DNA from: Dermatemys mawii
Lineage: Eukaryota; Chordata; Testudines; Dermatemydidae
Assembly: GCA_007922305.1 (NCBI GenBank)
Contig: ML677385.1
Span: forward strand, 10,364,470-10,428,469
Direction: 5' to 3'
Length of the DNA: 64,000 nucleotides
Below the pieces are notes generated by a model. The model ran no database searches and was not told where the DNA came from. It worked only from the letters and a program-made list of their open reading frames with translations. The position numbers and the translations under genes were made by a program. Positions 1-10,615 of this stretch are shown piece after piece (positions within the stretch are counted from its first letter, which is position 1; the number at the start of each line of letters is the position of its first letter).

Positions 1-819
1 AACAGAAATGAACAAAACTACCTTTGTGTCCACTGCGCAGATGGTGGAAGTCTTTTTTTCATCAGGTGTTGGGTGAGTATGAATTGTGCTGGGATATAAT
101 TGAAGGGGTAGAAAACATAGGAAACCAGAACTAAACTGCAAATTGACCTGAATAGACTGGAGCAATAGCAGCTGCAGCCAATGAGGAAATATTTCATGCT
201 AATAAAATATAAAATCCTATAGTCATTCTCAACAACAGAAAATAAAGAGCAGATACAAAAGAGGAAGTACATAATCAATCTACTGCTTTAAATCACGTAT
301 ATTTTTTTCTAATATTACACCAGATTGTACTACATCTTCATTTTTAATGGCCCAAGTTGCACCAAGTTTATTTTCATTTGTGGAGCATATTACACCCGCT
401 CTTAAACTGCACTGGTTTCAAATTAATTTCCAGATGTAATTCAAGGTGTTGGTTATAAACCATAAAATTCTTATGGTTTTGGACCCTCTGTATCTTAGAG
501 AATCCTCTTCTCCTGTTGTATGTCATCTGGGGTGTTCAAGCGGACTGTCTCTCAATCTAGGTGTGTGGTTGAGTAACATGGTGCTTGTCAGAGAAAGGCC
601 ACTGATTTTGAAATTTGCTTTCTCTTTGGTCTGACTGGTCCTAAGTTTGTTTGTTTATTGTCAGGACACATTATAAAACCTATCTATTCCCTCAACCTCT
701 TTATGATGGTGTGGATTGATTAGAAAGGGACTAAGGTTTCAACAGGTGGCGAGTATTTAATTGTTTGCTGATGTTGATAGTTAATTTATTTTGTAATACA
801 TGTCTTTAAATATTGATCA

Positions 820-970
820 TGAGTAAAATTTTCAAAAGTGAAAACCTAAATCCCATCTTCAGAAAGGAATTTGGCTATTAGAAGCCTAAGTCCTAGTGAC
901 ATTTAGTGAGAGTTACGCTCCTAAATACCTAAATCATTTGTGAAAATGGGAGTTAGGCTTCTGATTAGAG
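820..970. repeat. old interspersed repeat ('tcaaaagtg / cctaagt' family)
   Basis: The stretch alternates short motifs such as 'cctaagtcc', 'ctcctaaatacct' and 'gggagttaggcttctg'. The same motif family recurs at 16675-16745 and, in part, at 1285-1345. I recognise it as an old, diverged sauropsid intronic repeat but cannot name the family. No coding potential is seen. Confidence 0.4.
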
Positions 971-2063
971 CAGAATGAAATTTTTCAGCTGACACTTTCT
1001 TTTAGCAAAAAATGCATATTCAGCAAATTTGTATTATTTTACCTAATTGTTTAATTGGAAGAAAAATCCTAATTCCCCCTCCGCCCTGCAACATCAAAAT
1101 GTTTGTCCTTTTTGAAAAGATTGTTTCCATTTTTCAGTTTGAACCAACCTTTTGTTTTAAAATTTCCTTTATTTTATTTTTAATCAAATATTGTAAAAAG
1201 TTAAACATCTAAACAACACTTTTTGATTATTCCATCTTAGTATGATAGGTGCCTTTATGTGTATCTAAGAAAAATATTAACTGAGGCTGGGTTTTTAAAA
1301 GGTGCCTAGGAGAGTTAGATACCTAACCTTTGAAGAAAAGTTTTCATTTTGTCAAAATTAAACATTTTGTTCAACCCCAGTGTAATATTTTTCTACTTTT
1401 TTGCTTTGCCAAAATATTTGGAAATTTGTTTTTTTTTTTTTTGGTCTGAAAAGGATTTTTGGTTTGAATTGTTTGGAATTGGCAGTGAACCAAAAGATCT
1501 GTATTCACAAAGCTATGCTCCTAAATCATGTCAGCATTTTTGAAAAATTGTACTTTACATAGCTACAATTTTATGATAGACACATTGCACAAATCAAATC
1601 AAATAAAAACAATGCATTGAAACTTAAATTTGTTATGTATAGGAAACATGTAATGTTAGTGACCTGTTATTATAACCTTACTGCCCTTCCACTTCACCTG
1701 CATTTTTTTTTCTTTTTTTCTGTTCACATTAAGGAGATACATTTCTGAAATTGTCTTTTAGCTTTTAAATCCATATTTCTGAGAGAGAGAAATAGAAACT
1801 TTTTTATAAAAGTGAAAATGAATAACTCATGTAAAAGTTACTGATCAAAGTCTGACACCTCCTATTACAAGCCACACTTACAGCAAAATTACATTAACAC
1901 CCCATAATAGCAAATCACCTCACCTACAAAAGAAATGGCTTCAGTGATGGCTTACAGTTAAGTTTGTGCTTAAACACTGCTGCTCTCAGTCAGAGACAGA
2001 TTTGATCGCTCCAGTCACATAACATGTTGGAGATGAGGGAACGGAGAAATAAGACTGATCATC

Positions 2064-2764
2064 TCTGGGCGTGGCTATACTTGCAGCTGTAGAATGTTTT
2101 GGGTTTAACCTATCTTCATAGACAGCTCCAGGGAAAGCGCTCCAGTGTGTCCACACTGACAGCCACAACCGCACTGGCGTGGGCTCATTTGCACCACTTG
2201 CAGTGGCACTGGGAGCGGAGCATTATGGGCAGCTATCCCAGCATTCAGCTGGCTGCAACGTGCTTTTCAAACGAGGGGGGTGTGGTGGAGTGTGTTGTGT
2301 GTATGTGGAGGGAGAGAGAGAATGGATGTTTGGAGTGCTGAGGGCATGTCAACACGCTGTCTTGTAAATTCAGTCTCCTCTAGCCCCCCTGCTTTTCAAT
2401 GACTCACTCGGTAAACGTTTGCTTTGTTGATTTGCCCAGTTGCAGATAAGCTCTGTAAAAGTACATCCTCATTCCTCCAGCTGAGTTCAAAACAAAGGGA
2501 AGAGAGATAAATTGACTTAAGGAGATTAGGGGGCGTTTCCGGAGCTCCCTCAAAGCACAGTATTGTTACTGCCTGTTTACACTGGAGCTGCAACGTCTCA
2601 TCCAATATGCAACAGCTGTTAATCCTCTGGCAACAAGGAGTACCAGGATCGGTATAGCCAGGGAGTTAGAGCATTCTACATGCCCTGCCAGTGTGGACAA
2701 GTGGTAAGGTTTTACCACTGGGAGGCTTTATTGCGATATAAAGTGCCAGTGTAACCAAGCCCTC
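2064..2764. mobile_element. non-autonomous DNA transposon, ~0.7 kb
   Basis: The ends form inverted repeats: the left end reads 'gggcgtggctatacttg' and the reverse complement of the right end reads 'gggcttggttacactgg'. The GC-richer interior ('cactgggagcggagcat', 'gggcagctatccc') contrasts with the AT-rich intron. I recognise it as a family abundant in turtle genomes. No transposase frame is present, so it must have been moved in trans. A clear target duplication could not be fixed, so the superfamily is uncertain. Confidence 0.6.
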
Positions 2765-2861
2765 TGAGAAAACAGCTGATGAAAGCATAAATGTCTTGAA
2801 ATCAATTGGTACTGAAGATAAGACTAGGAACTGAGTTTACTCCAAATGCTGAATTTTTCAT

Positions 2862-2960
2862 ATTCATAGATTTGAAGGTCAGAAGTAACTATTATGTTCA
2901 TATAGTTTGACCTCCTGCATAACAGTCCATAAAAGTTCATCTTGTGATTCTAGAGCTGGG
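2862..2960 (-). mobile_element. CR1 LINE 3' end fragment (minus orientation)
   Basis: The sequence 'tcatagatttgaaggtcag' followed by 'gacctcctgcataacag' is the reverse complement of the conserved CR1 3' end ('ggaggtcagactaga ... ggccttaaaatctatga'). It is heavily 5'-truncated, as is usual for CR1, and lacks any ORF2 coding sequence. Confidence 0.75.
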
Positions 2961-2964
2961 CAAA

Positions 2965-3170
2965 TAACTTACTTTTCAGTTCACTGCCACTTCTACATAA
3001 TAATGATAATTAATAAATAATAAAAATAAAAGGGTTGGCCTAACCCAAATCAGAAAATTCCTGAGACATTTCAGTACTTTGAAAAAGTTGACAAAAAATT
3101 CATTTTGGGTGGAATAAAATATTTTGTTTGACCTGAAATGAACTACTTTTTTTAGCCTTTGGGCACTTTT
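2965..3170. repeat. degenerate AT-rich repeat, DNA-element-like
   Basis: An AT-rich segment with motifs 'gaaaaagttgacaaaaaattc' (in part) and 'aaaatattttgtttgacc'. Similar runs occur at 1330-1460, 21440-21530, 52250-52640 and 56095-56225, and several are bordered by 'agctggg' or 'ccagctct'. I infer one old non-autonomous family but cannot define its ends. Confidence 0.3.
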
Positions 3171-4442
3171 TTAGCACAAAAGAAAAGGAAATGAGTTAGA
3201 TTCACAAAATGGTTGAAGGAAGAGTTGGTGCTTCCTTTCTAACTTTTTGCGCAGTGATCAGGAAACTCAACTGGGAAGTGGGAGGATATTATTTCTCTGC
3301 AATAAATTAAATAGATTGAGCTCCTTAAATCAAGATAAGAGGAGACTCGCTGATTAGAACTGAGGACTTGTTGATAAAATTTGAACACATGCTATGCCAC
3401 TGAGCTGTATTCTCAAGATTTTTGCAAATTTCCTATCCAAAAAGTGAAAATATACTTTTTGGGTGTATAATATTAGAATTTTTAAAAGACTATTGATACC
3501 TCATTAGTCTGTCTTCTCTGGTGCCCTGTACTGGATACCATCAATATAGTTATCATCATTTCAAATAACTTAGATTTGTCGGTAGCCCCTGGGAAGTTTT
3601 AAATAGAAGCTATTTTCTAAAAATGATATTCAGTTCCCTATCACACACTGGAATGCGAGTGGCTATTATGGTTTTTATTTGTTTGTTTTTTAGAGACAAA
3701 AACACTGAAAAAATTTTAAACACACTCACAATGAATTATGTAAACTTCACAGAGCGATATAGGACCAAAAACAAAGTCAAGCTTTGGGGTCCACCAGCCT
3801 TTACAATTATTTTTTCTTGTCCTCCTGTTATTCTGTCTCTTTCTTCTTCAGTATTAATATAGGCTCATGATAATGCATCCCATATCCTCTCTTTCAAAAT
3901 AGTTATTAGGTAAGCTTTTCCCAGTTCAGATGTAATAGACTGTCTTCACAGTATACACTGAAGTAACTGTTCTATACCGTATCTTCATAATCCACAGTTT
4001 TTTAGGTAAAAGCAGAATATGGTGTTGGATTTGCAGAATCCAGACTGTACAAAACGTCTGTATGTTTATCTTTTTACTGAAATATCACTGGGGTCAGTAT
4101 CTTTCATCTTCATGCCTTGTCTTCAGCGTTTACCTTTTTGTTATAGTGATTTCTCATTGAAATAGATGGCTATTGAAATGCTATGTTGAGATGCTGTATT
4201 GACATAAAAGCAGAATACAGACTAAGAGCAAAGAGTGGAGGATAAGGGATCAGCTCCTTTAACTCAGCACTACTAGTATACAAGCTAAACTTGTCCAAAA
4301 GATTTAAGTTCTCTTTTTGGCTGTGTTAGCTTTTCTAGTGGACTTTCATCTTTAAAGCATTGTTAAAGTCATGCTAAGAGACTATTTATCTGGGGGGGCG
4401 GGGTTTCCTACCAGATTCAAACTTTTTGAAATAATTTGTCCC

Positions 4443-4701
4443 TTAGGCCTGGGCTACACTATGGTGGGCGGGAGGTGACCGAAGATACCCAACTCATGTA
4501 GTATCTTATGACTACTTATCTGGGCATCCCCATGGCGGTGAGTCGATCACGGCTGCTCTCCCAACGGCTCCACTTGGCAGGAGGAGTACAGGCATTGATT
4601 TGGGGATCGATTTATCGTGTCTAGATGACACGTGATAAATTAATCCCTGATACATCGAGTGCTACCTGCCAATCTGGTGGGTAGGGTAGCTGTACCCTTA
4701 G
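4443..4701. mobile_element. short non-autonomous DNA transposon (~260 bp)
   Basis: The left end 'cttaggcctgggctaca' and the reverse complement of the right end 'ctaagggtacagctac' are partial inverted repeats. The interior contains an inverted pair, 'gatcgatttatcgtgtctag' opposite 'cacgtgataaattaatccc'. I recognise the layout from a common turtle MITE. There is no coding sequence. Confidence 0.65.
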
Positions 4702-7605
4702 ACTTTTTCTTTTTATTCTCAGCAGAGAAGTCTGATGCTGTCTGCTTTATTCAGTCCAGATTAACTCCTCATCTTCAGTCTTTTGTATCTTAGTTTACAG
4801 TTTCCACTAAGCTACTTTTTAAGGTAGTCATGCAGGCTTGCTAGGTGACAAAGTCCTGCTAAAAACACCTCCTCACCCTGCCCACCATCACTAGGAAGGT
4901 CATTTAGTCAGGTCTTATTAATAAGACTTAATTTCACTACACCTAATAAAATTGCATTTTCCAAGGAATCATAAAAATATATCTATGTTCATTTGAGAAT
5001 ATACTTGTCAATGATACCATTTTCTGTAGTGTAAAAACTATTAACTGGCATTTGATACTTATGTTTGTCCGTACTCATTTTTCACTCACTCTTAGTTTCA
5101 GGCAAACTGTCATTAAAGTTGATGGGAGATTTCCAACAAAAGGAATCAGTAGAGACTGAAGAAGGCCTTCTGTATTTTGTCAATAGTAAATAATCACCAT
5201 GGTAGAACTGAGAGTCATTTATCATATTTTGTAAAGTTGGATAATTTGAGGAGCTGAAATGTCCCAGTTCAGTAATTCATATCTTTGTTTTCTTCCCTAT
5301 CAAAATTAATTGTATTTCCCTGATTTTAACTTAGAGACAGATAGCTAATGATATCTATATACTTTGCATCAGTTCACAGATGCATTAGTGTGTTGTTGGT
5401 ATTCTTGTAGCCTATAATGCAGGATAAATGCATCTATTTATCACTCAGTTAAATGTGTAACAAGATGGAAGGACCTTCATTCTGTGCATTTAAAATGCAT
5501 TGTCTAAGGATAATTAAATCAATCTTCAGAGTTTTCATGACAATAGAGGTTTAGAAGGTTAATAGAACTCTGATCATGAGGGAAAAAGTTAGCTGAGTTA
5601 TATAAAAGAAATGAAGGAAGCAAATCACAATATTTAGATTTGCAAATGATCCTTATATGCTGAGAGATTAAAGTTCTGTTAATTTCAGTAGGAATTAAGG
5701 AAACTCAGAAGCTCACAGGATTGGGCCCCATCTGTTGTTGATTCTGATTGTCTGAAATAATACAAGATGGCCTAAAATAGCCTCGCCTGATTACTTAGAA
5801 AATCAGATACTGGATAGTGTGTGCGTGTGTGCCCAAGAACTTGTTTTTTGGAAAGCACCAGCATCTGATGCTGCACACTGAAATACTGTAAAAATTATAA
5901 ATTTAACAGTTATAAAAATTATAAAGGTATAATAAAAATGAAATCAATGGGAGAGAGGCACCTAAATAACATTTAGTACTTTGTTTCTTCTTTATGTTTG
6001 CATATGTTATTAAGAAAAATGATAGCAAAATGACACTGCAAAAACACATGCACAAAAAGATAAAAAATGAGCCTAAACAGGTATGTTACAATTGATGTAA
6101 ACATGACAAAAACAAAATAATAATAGAATAGAATAGAATCAAACAAATGGGTTCGGAGGCATTAAAGGCTGGAAACAGTTTTGAAAATAAGTCCAAATTT
6201 TCAACAATTAGGCTTGGATAACAACAAAAAGAAAAAGAAAAGTTATCTTGACTGAGAAATACTGCCTCCAGTAACATTTTTATTCTTCAGTAATATTTTA
6301 CATCCATTGTCCTCAAAATTAGGTTCCATTTATATACTCTGAATACATCTATAATCTACAGAAGAATATTTTAGTAATAGGAAAAAGTCACTCTACTCAC
6401 TCGATCTGCACGTTTCTGATTTATCTGGAGTTACAGCCTTAAAAGCAGTTTCATTTTCTATTTACCTTCATGCAAGTCCTCAACTGAAATTTGCTTCCAG
6501 AGTCTGTAATCTTGATGATATATTTCATTGACCCCTCATTTCTGATTTTCTCCTAGACCGTGTTCATTAAGCTAATTTTAATAGTGTTTTAATCATTATT
6601 ACATCCATGCAATAAGAAGTTATCATTTTTATAGAGGCAACTTTCTCTTTTTCCTGCTTTGTTGTGGTGATGGTCCTGATGTGCACACTTATGCTAGGAG
6701 ACAGATTCAAAGAACAGTTCAAATTTGTTGTGTTATCATTTTATCTGTTTGTTTTTTTTCCTCCTCCATCTCTCAGCTAGCAGAATCCATCATGACATCA
6801 GATCTCCAAGGGGTAAGCTGATGTCAATGTGACCTCATTAGCTGACATTTTACCATATTCTCACCAATAGTCTGGACAGTACTTTTCCCACGTAGAATCC
6901 CTTTGTTCAGTGTTTGTGTTCCCCAAGAGAGTGGCTGAGGTGGCTGCCAAGACTCATCAGATCTGAAGAAGTTACTATATATCATGTTTAAAATTATATG
7001 TTAAAAAATCTCATAGAAATAGAATTCTGAGGACCCAATGTGGCAGAAAATACCCAAGCCTTCCAGGCTATAGATCAACTCTGGCTTTGCAGCAAGCAAA
7101 GATATTTAGAGGAAGGTTGACCTGCTGAGTATGGACAGTTCTACAACCACCTCTTCTCCCCCACAAAAATCTCTTTATATTTCAAAGTAAGGAGCTCCTG
7201 GTGCAAAGAGCTTCTTCACTCCAAAACACCTGAACTCCTTATTCTGTGCTTATCTTTCCCTCATTTCAGCCACCTGGAAGGTTTTTGCAACTCAGCAGTA
7301 GTGAGGCAGACTCCCACTACCCATGAGATTTTTATTTTAAAACGAAATTTGTGAGAGAGGACAGTACTCATATACCTAATTGTTAAGAAGATCGTGGGAT
7401 TCAGGTATACTCCTATCCTAATTGCCAGAAAGAGTCAGGCACCATTAATAATGTAAGGGTGTCTCACTGATCCTTGTTTAGTTTGAAGCAAATATCTTTC
7501 ATCCCCTCTTTTCATTCTAAATGAAACTATCAGCTGACAGGCATTTGGGACTGCATACCCCCTTCAAAATTATTTCCAGAAATGATTAACTGACACATTA
7601 GACTC
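4702..7605. other. intronic sequence without recognised gene
   Basis: AT-rich, apparently single-copy intron. The only repeat-like piece I see is around 5675-5735 ('aatttcagtaggaattaa ... aggattgggcccc'), a short old remnant resembling 42100-42160. The longest frames are under 100 codons with no recognisable domain. Confidence 0.6.
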
Positions 7606-7938
7606 CAGGGATTGGCAGCCTTTGGCATGCAGCTCGCCAGAGTAAGCCCCCTGGAGAGCCGGGCCAGTTTGTTTATCTGTTGCATCCACAGATTTGGTCG
7701 ATCACAGCACCTACTGGTTGTGGTTTGCTGCTCCAGGCCAATGGGGGCTGTAGGAAGTGGTGCAGGCCAAGAAATGTGCTGGCCGCCGCTTCCTGCAGCC
7801 CCCATTGGCATGGAGTGGTGAACTGCAGCCAGCGGGAGCTGCGATCACCTGAACCTGCAGATGCGGCAGGTAAACAAATTGGCCAGGCCCACGGGGGCTT
7901 ACTGTGGAGGGCCGTGTGCCAAAGGTTGCTGATCCCTG
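7606..7938. mobile_element. foldback hAT-type DNA transposon (333 bp)
   Basis: The terminal inverted repeats are nearly perfect: 'cagggattggcagcctttgg' at the left and, on the reverse complement, 'cagggatcagcaacctttgg' at the right. The inversion continues inward ('cagcccccattggc' opposite 'gccaatgggggctg'), so the whole element is close to a palindrome. Flanks are 'ttagactc' and 'ctagagag', a poor 8-bp match. It abuts the 3' end of the PLE at 7939-9960. A half copy lies at 57244-57403. Confidence 0.8.
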
Positions 7939-8200
7939 CTAGAGAGACAAGGTGAGTGAGGGAATATCTTTTAATAGACCACCTTCTGTTGGTGAGAGAG
8001 CTTTCAAGCTTACACAGAGTTCTTCTTTAGCTCTGGGAGAGCTATGCGGTGTCACAACTAAATGCTAGGTAAAGAGATAATTACTTTAGCATAAGTAAAT
8101 ACATATTTCAAGGGACCCTTCAAGGCGAAATAGCCCTTCAGTCATAGTGGGAAAGAAAGGACGGGAAGACAGTTGGTGGGATTGTTAGTGTGTTATATAA

Positions 8201-8337
8201 GGGTGACCATATGTCCTGTTTTAGCCGAGAGAGAGAAGAAATGTTGGAGGAGGATCAGTGATGTGAGGTGCTGCGGGGGTTGTGGTTCGGGCTAGTCTTG
8301 GGCCTCCCATTTTTACTTTAGGAAATATGGTCACCCT
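8201..8337. mobile_element. short DNA transposon (MITE) with 'gggtgaccata' ends
   Basis: The left end 'gggtgaccatatgtcc' is matched by the reverse complement of the right end 'agggtgaccatatttcc'. The interior looks rearranged. It belongs with the copy at 60173-60381 and more distantly with those at 10477-10615 and 43331-44236. It sits inside the PLE 3' UTR and is immediately followed by a hAT. Confidence 0.7.
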
Positions 8338-8341
8338 AGAG

Positions 8342-8961
8342 CAGGGGTGGGCAAACCATGGCCCCCAGACCACATCTGGCCTGTGGGCCCTGCCTGACCA
8401 GCCCCTGAGCTCTCGGCCCCTCCCTTGCCTTCTCCCCCTCCCGGAGCCTCAGCACGCCACTCCGCCAGCGCTCTGGTCTGCCGATCTGGGGCAGCACTGT
8501 AGTGGCTGGGCTGGCTTCAGCGAGTCCTGAGCTCCTGCTGCTCAGAGAGGGGGCGGGGCTGTGAGCTCCGGCGGGGCAGCGTGTCTCGATCTGGCAGGCC
8601 TGAATGGCGTGGTAAGGGGATTGGGGCTGGGCCGAGCCAGAGCCTTGGATAAGGGGCAGGGAGTCCTGGGGGTCTGTGGAGGGAAGAGGGTGGATAAGAG
8701 TTGAGGCAGTGAGGGGTCAGGAAGCAGGGAGGGATTGGCTAAGGGGTGGAGATCTGGGGGGGCAATTAGGGGGGGGGGCCTCAGGAGGGGGCGATTGGGA
8801 CAAGGAGCAGGGAAGGTTGGATGGGTTTAGGGTTCTGAGGAGGGTAAGAAGTGGGAGGGAGTCAGATAGGAGGTGGGACCAGGCTTCCCTACCTTACCCA
8901 GCCCTCCATGCAATTTTTAACCTCGATGTGGCTCTTGGGCCAAAAAGTTTGCCCACAGCTG
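8342..8961. mobile_element. GC-rich non-autonomous hAT transposon (620 bp)
   Basis: The left terminus 'caggggtgggcaaacc' pairs with the reverse complement of the right terminus 'cagctgtgggcaaact'. Flanking 8-mers 'ccctagag' (8334-8341) and 'ctctagaa' (8962-8969) match at 6 of 8 positions, as expected for an old hAT target duplication. The interior is G-rich on the + strand after about 8540. No transposase is encoded; the long frame at 8676-9014 is low-complexity and not a gene. Confidence 0.8.
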
Positions 8962-9454
8962 CTCTAGAAATATACATTTTTGTAATAAATCCGGTGTGTC
9001 TATTCAATCCATGATTTTTACTGTTTAGCAAAATTATGAATTTAATCTTGCATACTCATCTTTTGAAAGTGTTGTGCAGGTTTCCTTTGAGGACTGATAG
9101 GTCAGATAGAGAGTTTTGTGAAAAATGTTCACGCACAAGTGATGTGATGTGTTCATCTTTTATTATTTTTCCTGTATGACTTCATTTGAGAGTGTTGTGA
9201 TTATCTGGTTTCACCCACATAATTGTTATTGGGACATTTAGTGCACTGGATGAGGTATGCCACATGCTGTGGTGGACATGTGTATAAATCATGGACCTTG
9301 AGAGGTGTGTTGTAGGGGATGTTGATCATTGTAGCAGTGGAAATATGTCTTCACTTTTTGCATCTTTTGTTTTAGAGTCTGGTGCTGTTTTCAGTTAATA
9401 TGCCCCGGTCTGTGGGAGCTTGTTTGTGATGTTGAGCTTGGAAAGGTCAGAGTG

Positions 9455-9960
9455 TTATTTGATAGCCAGAAGAAAGGGTTCAGGAAAGATTTCTTTCAGT
9501 ATGAGATTACCATTGAGTATAGGTTGTAGTTGTTTGATGATACCCTGTATGGGTTCCAAAGTGGGGTGGTATATAGTAACTAGGGATATGCGGTTAGAAG
9601 AGGTTTTATTTCTATATTGAGGCAGGTTTTCTTGGGACATTTGGGAGGCCCATTCTATGATACAATATACTACTCTGTTGGAGTGTCCTTGTTTGGTGAA
9701 GGCTATGTTGCATGTGTTAAGATATATATCCCAGACTTTCTTCTTGGAGCATATTTTGGCATTAGATAACATTTGTTAGTATGTTTGGGATGGCTACTGG
9801 GTCTATGGTTTGGTGATCCATGGATTTTTTGTATATAGTTGTCTGTACGGTTCCATTGTTGAAATTGATTGTATTGTCCAGGAAGCTAATATTAATGTGG
9901 GAGCATAATCAGTTCCACAGCCCTATTGCTTGGCAAGGGGGAAATCATGGCTTCTTCAAA
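9455..9960 (-). pseudogene. PLE reverse transcriptase C-terminal fragment
   Basis: An open stretch of 105 codons ends at 9455 and related sequence extends upstream to about 9960, where 'TVQTTIYKKSMDHQT' resembles a conserved PLE RT motif. The signatures 'YHPTLEPIQGIIKQLQPIL' and 'IFPEPFLLA' are the part of Penelope-like RTs just before the endonuclease domain. In an intact element this enzyme would copy the element RNA at a nicked target. The N-terminal catalytic palm is missing by truncation, so the fragment cannot work. Confidence 0.75.
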
Positions 9961-10476
9961 ATATTGCATAGTCACCAGTGAGGAAGATGATACTTTGGCT
10001 GTTCCAGGTAGTGAGGCCTGCCAAGACAGCTTTTGGATAGACAGAGTCCTAAATGGGCATAAAGTGTTTTCTTATGAATATTACATTGAAAATAGAGAGG
10101 AAATAGTGTGTTTTCTGCTACCATTTTGGTTCTATTGAAACACATAAATCAGTTTAGCAAGATGCTAGATAATTTTTGTTGCCCCTCTGAGAGAAAACTG
10201 TAAATCTATTAACATGGAATAGTTTAATTACTGCAGCAAAAATTCCTTTTTAAAAGAAAACTCTGCAGAGTCAAATTAATAAGTTGCATTACTATGTCAT
10301 TTTATTTTTAAATTGACAGCATATGTAAATGAAGATCCTTTTCTCTCCTATTCTGTTTCTGCTCAGTGAAAAGAAAATAAATACAAATTGTGCAGGGGTG
10401 GAATAATTTAACAAAGCCTATTTTGTTATGCAGATACTGTAGGTGTTATCGATCTACATTTTCTGAGATTGTTAGC

Positions 10477-10615
10477 TAGGGTAACCAGACAGCAAATGTG
10501 AAAAGTCGGAACAGGGAAGTGGTGGTGGTGGTGGTGGTGGTAATAGAAGCCTATGTAAGAAAAAGACCCCAAAATTAGGACTGTCCCTATAAAATTGGGA
10601 CATCTGGTCACCCTA
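10477..10615. mobile_element. hAT-type MITE (139 bp)
   Basis: The termini 'tagggtaaccagacagc' and, on the reverse complement of the right end, 'tagggtgaccagatgtcc' are inverted repeats. Flanking 8-mers 'ttgttagc' and 'tcattagc' match at 6 of 8 positions. The interior contains an internal GGT microsatellite (10519-10541) where the family has a G-rich tract. Another copy of the family, carrying an LTR, is at 43331-44236. Confidence 0.85.
10519..10541 (+). repeat. (GGT)n microsatellite
   Basis: About seven and a half uninterrupted GGT units lie inside the MITE at 10477-10615. Expansion from the element's own G-rich spacer is the simplest origin. Confidence 0.95.

Larger units (their letters stand above)
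7939..9960 (-). mobile_element. Penelope-like retroelement, 5'-truncated, minus strand, interrupted
   Basis: On the minus strand the element encodes the end of a PLE reverse transcriptase (9455-9960), then a GIY-YIG-like endonuclease region (about 9060-9455, with 'NNYVGET' visible but stop codons present), then a 3' tail (8970-9060 and 7939-8195). The RT part shows the family signatures 'SLVTIYHPTLEPIQGII' and 'LKEIFPEPFLLA'. The element is split by a MITE (8201-8337) and a hAT (8342-8961) inserted into its 3' UTR. Frameshifts and stops make it inactive. Its 3' tail carries a decayed hammerhead-like motif at about 8000-8030. Confidence 0.8.
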
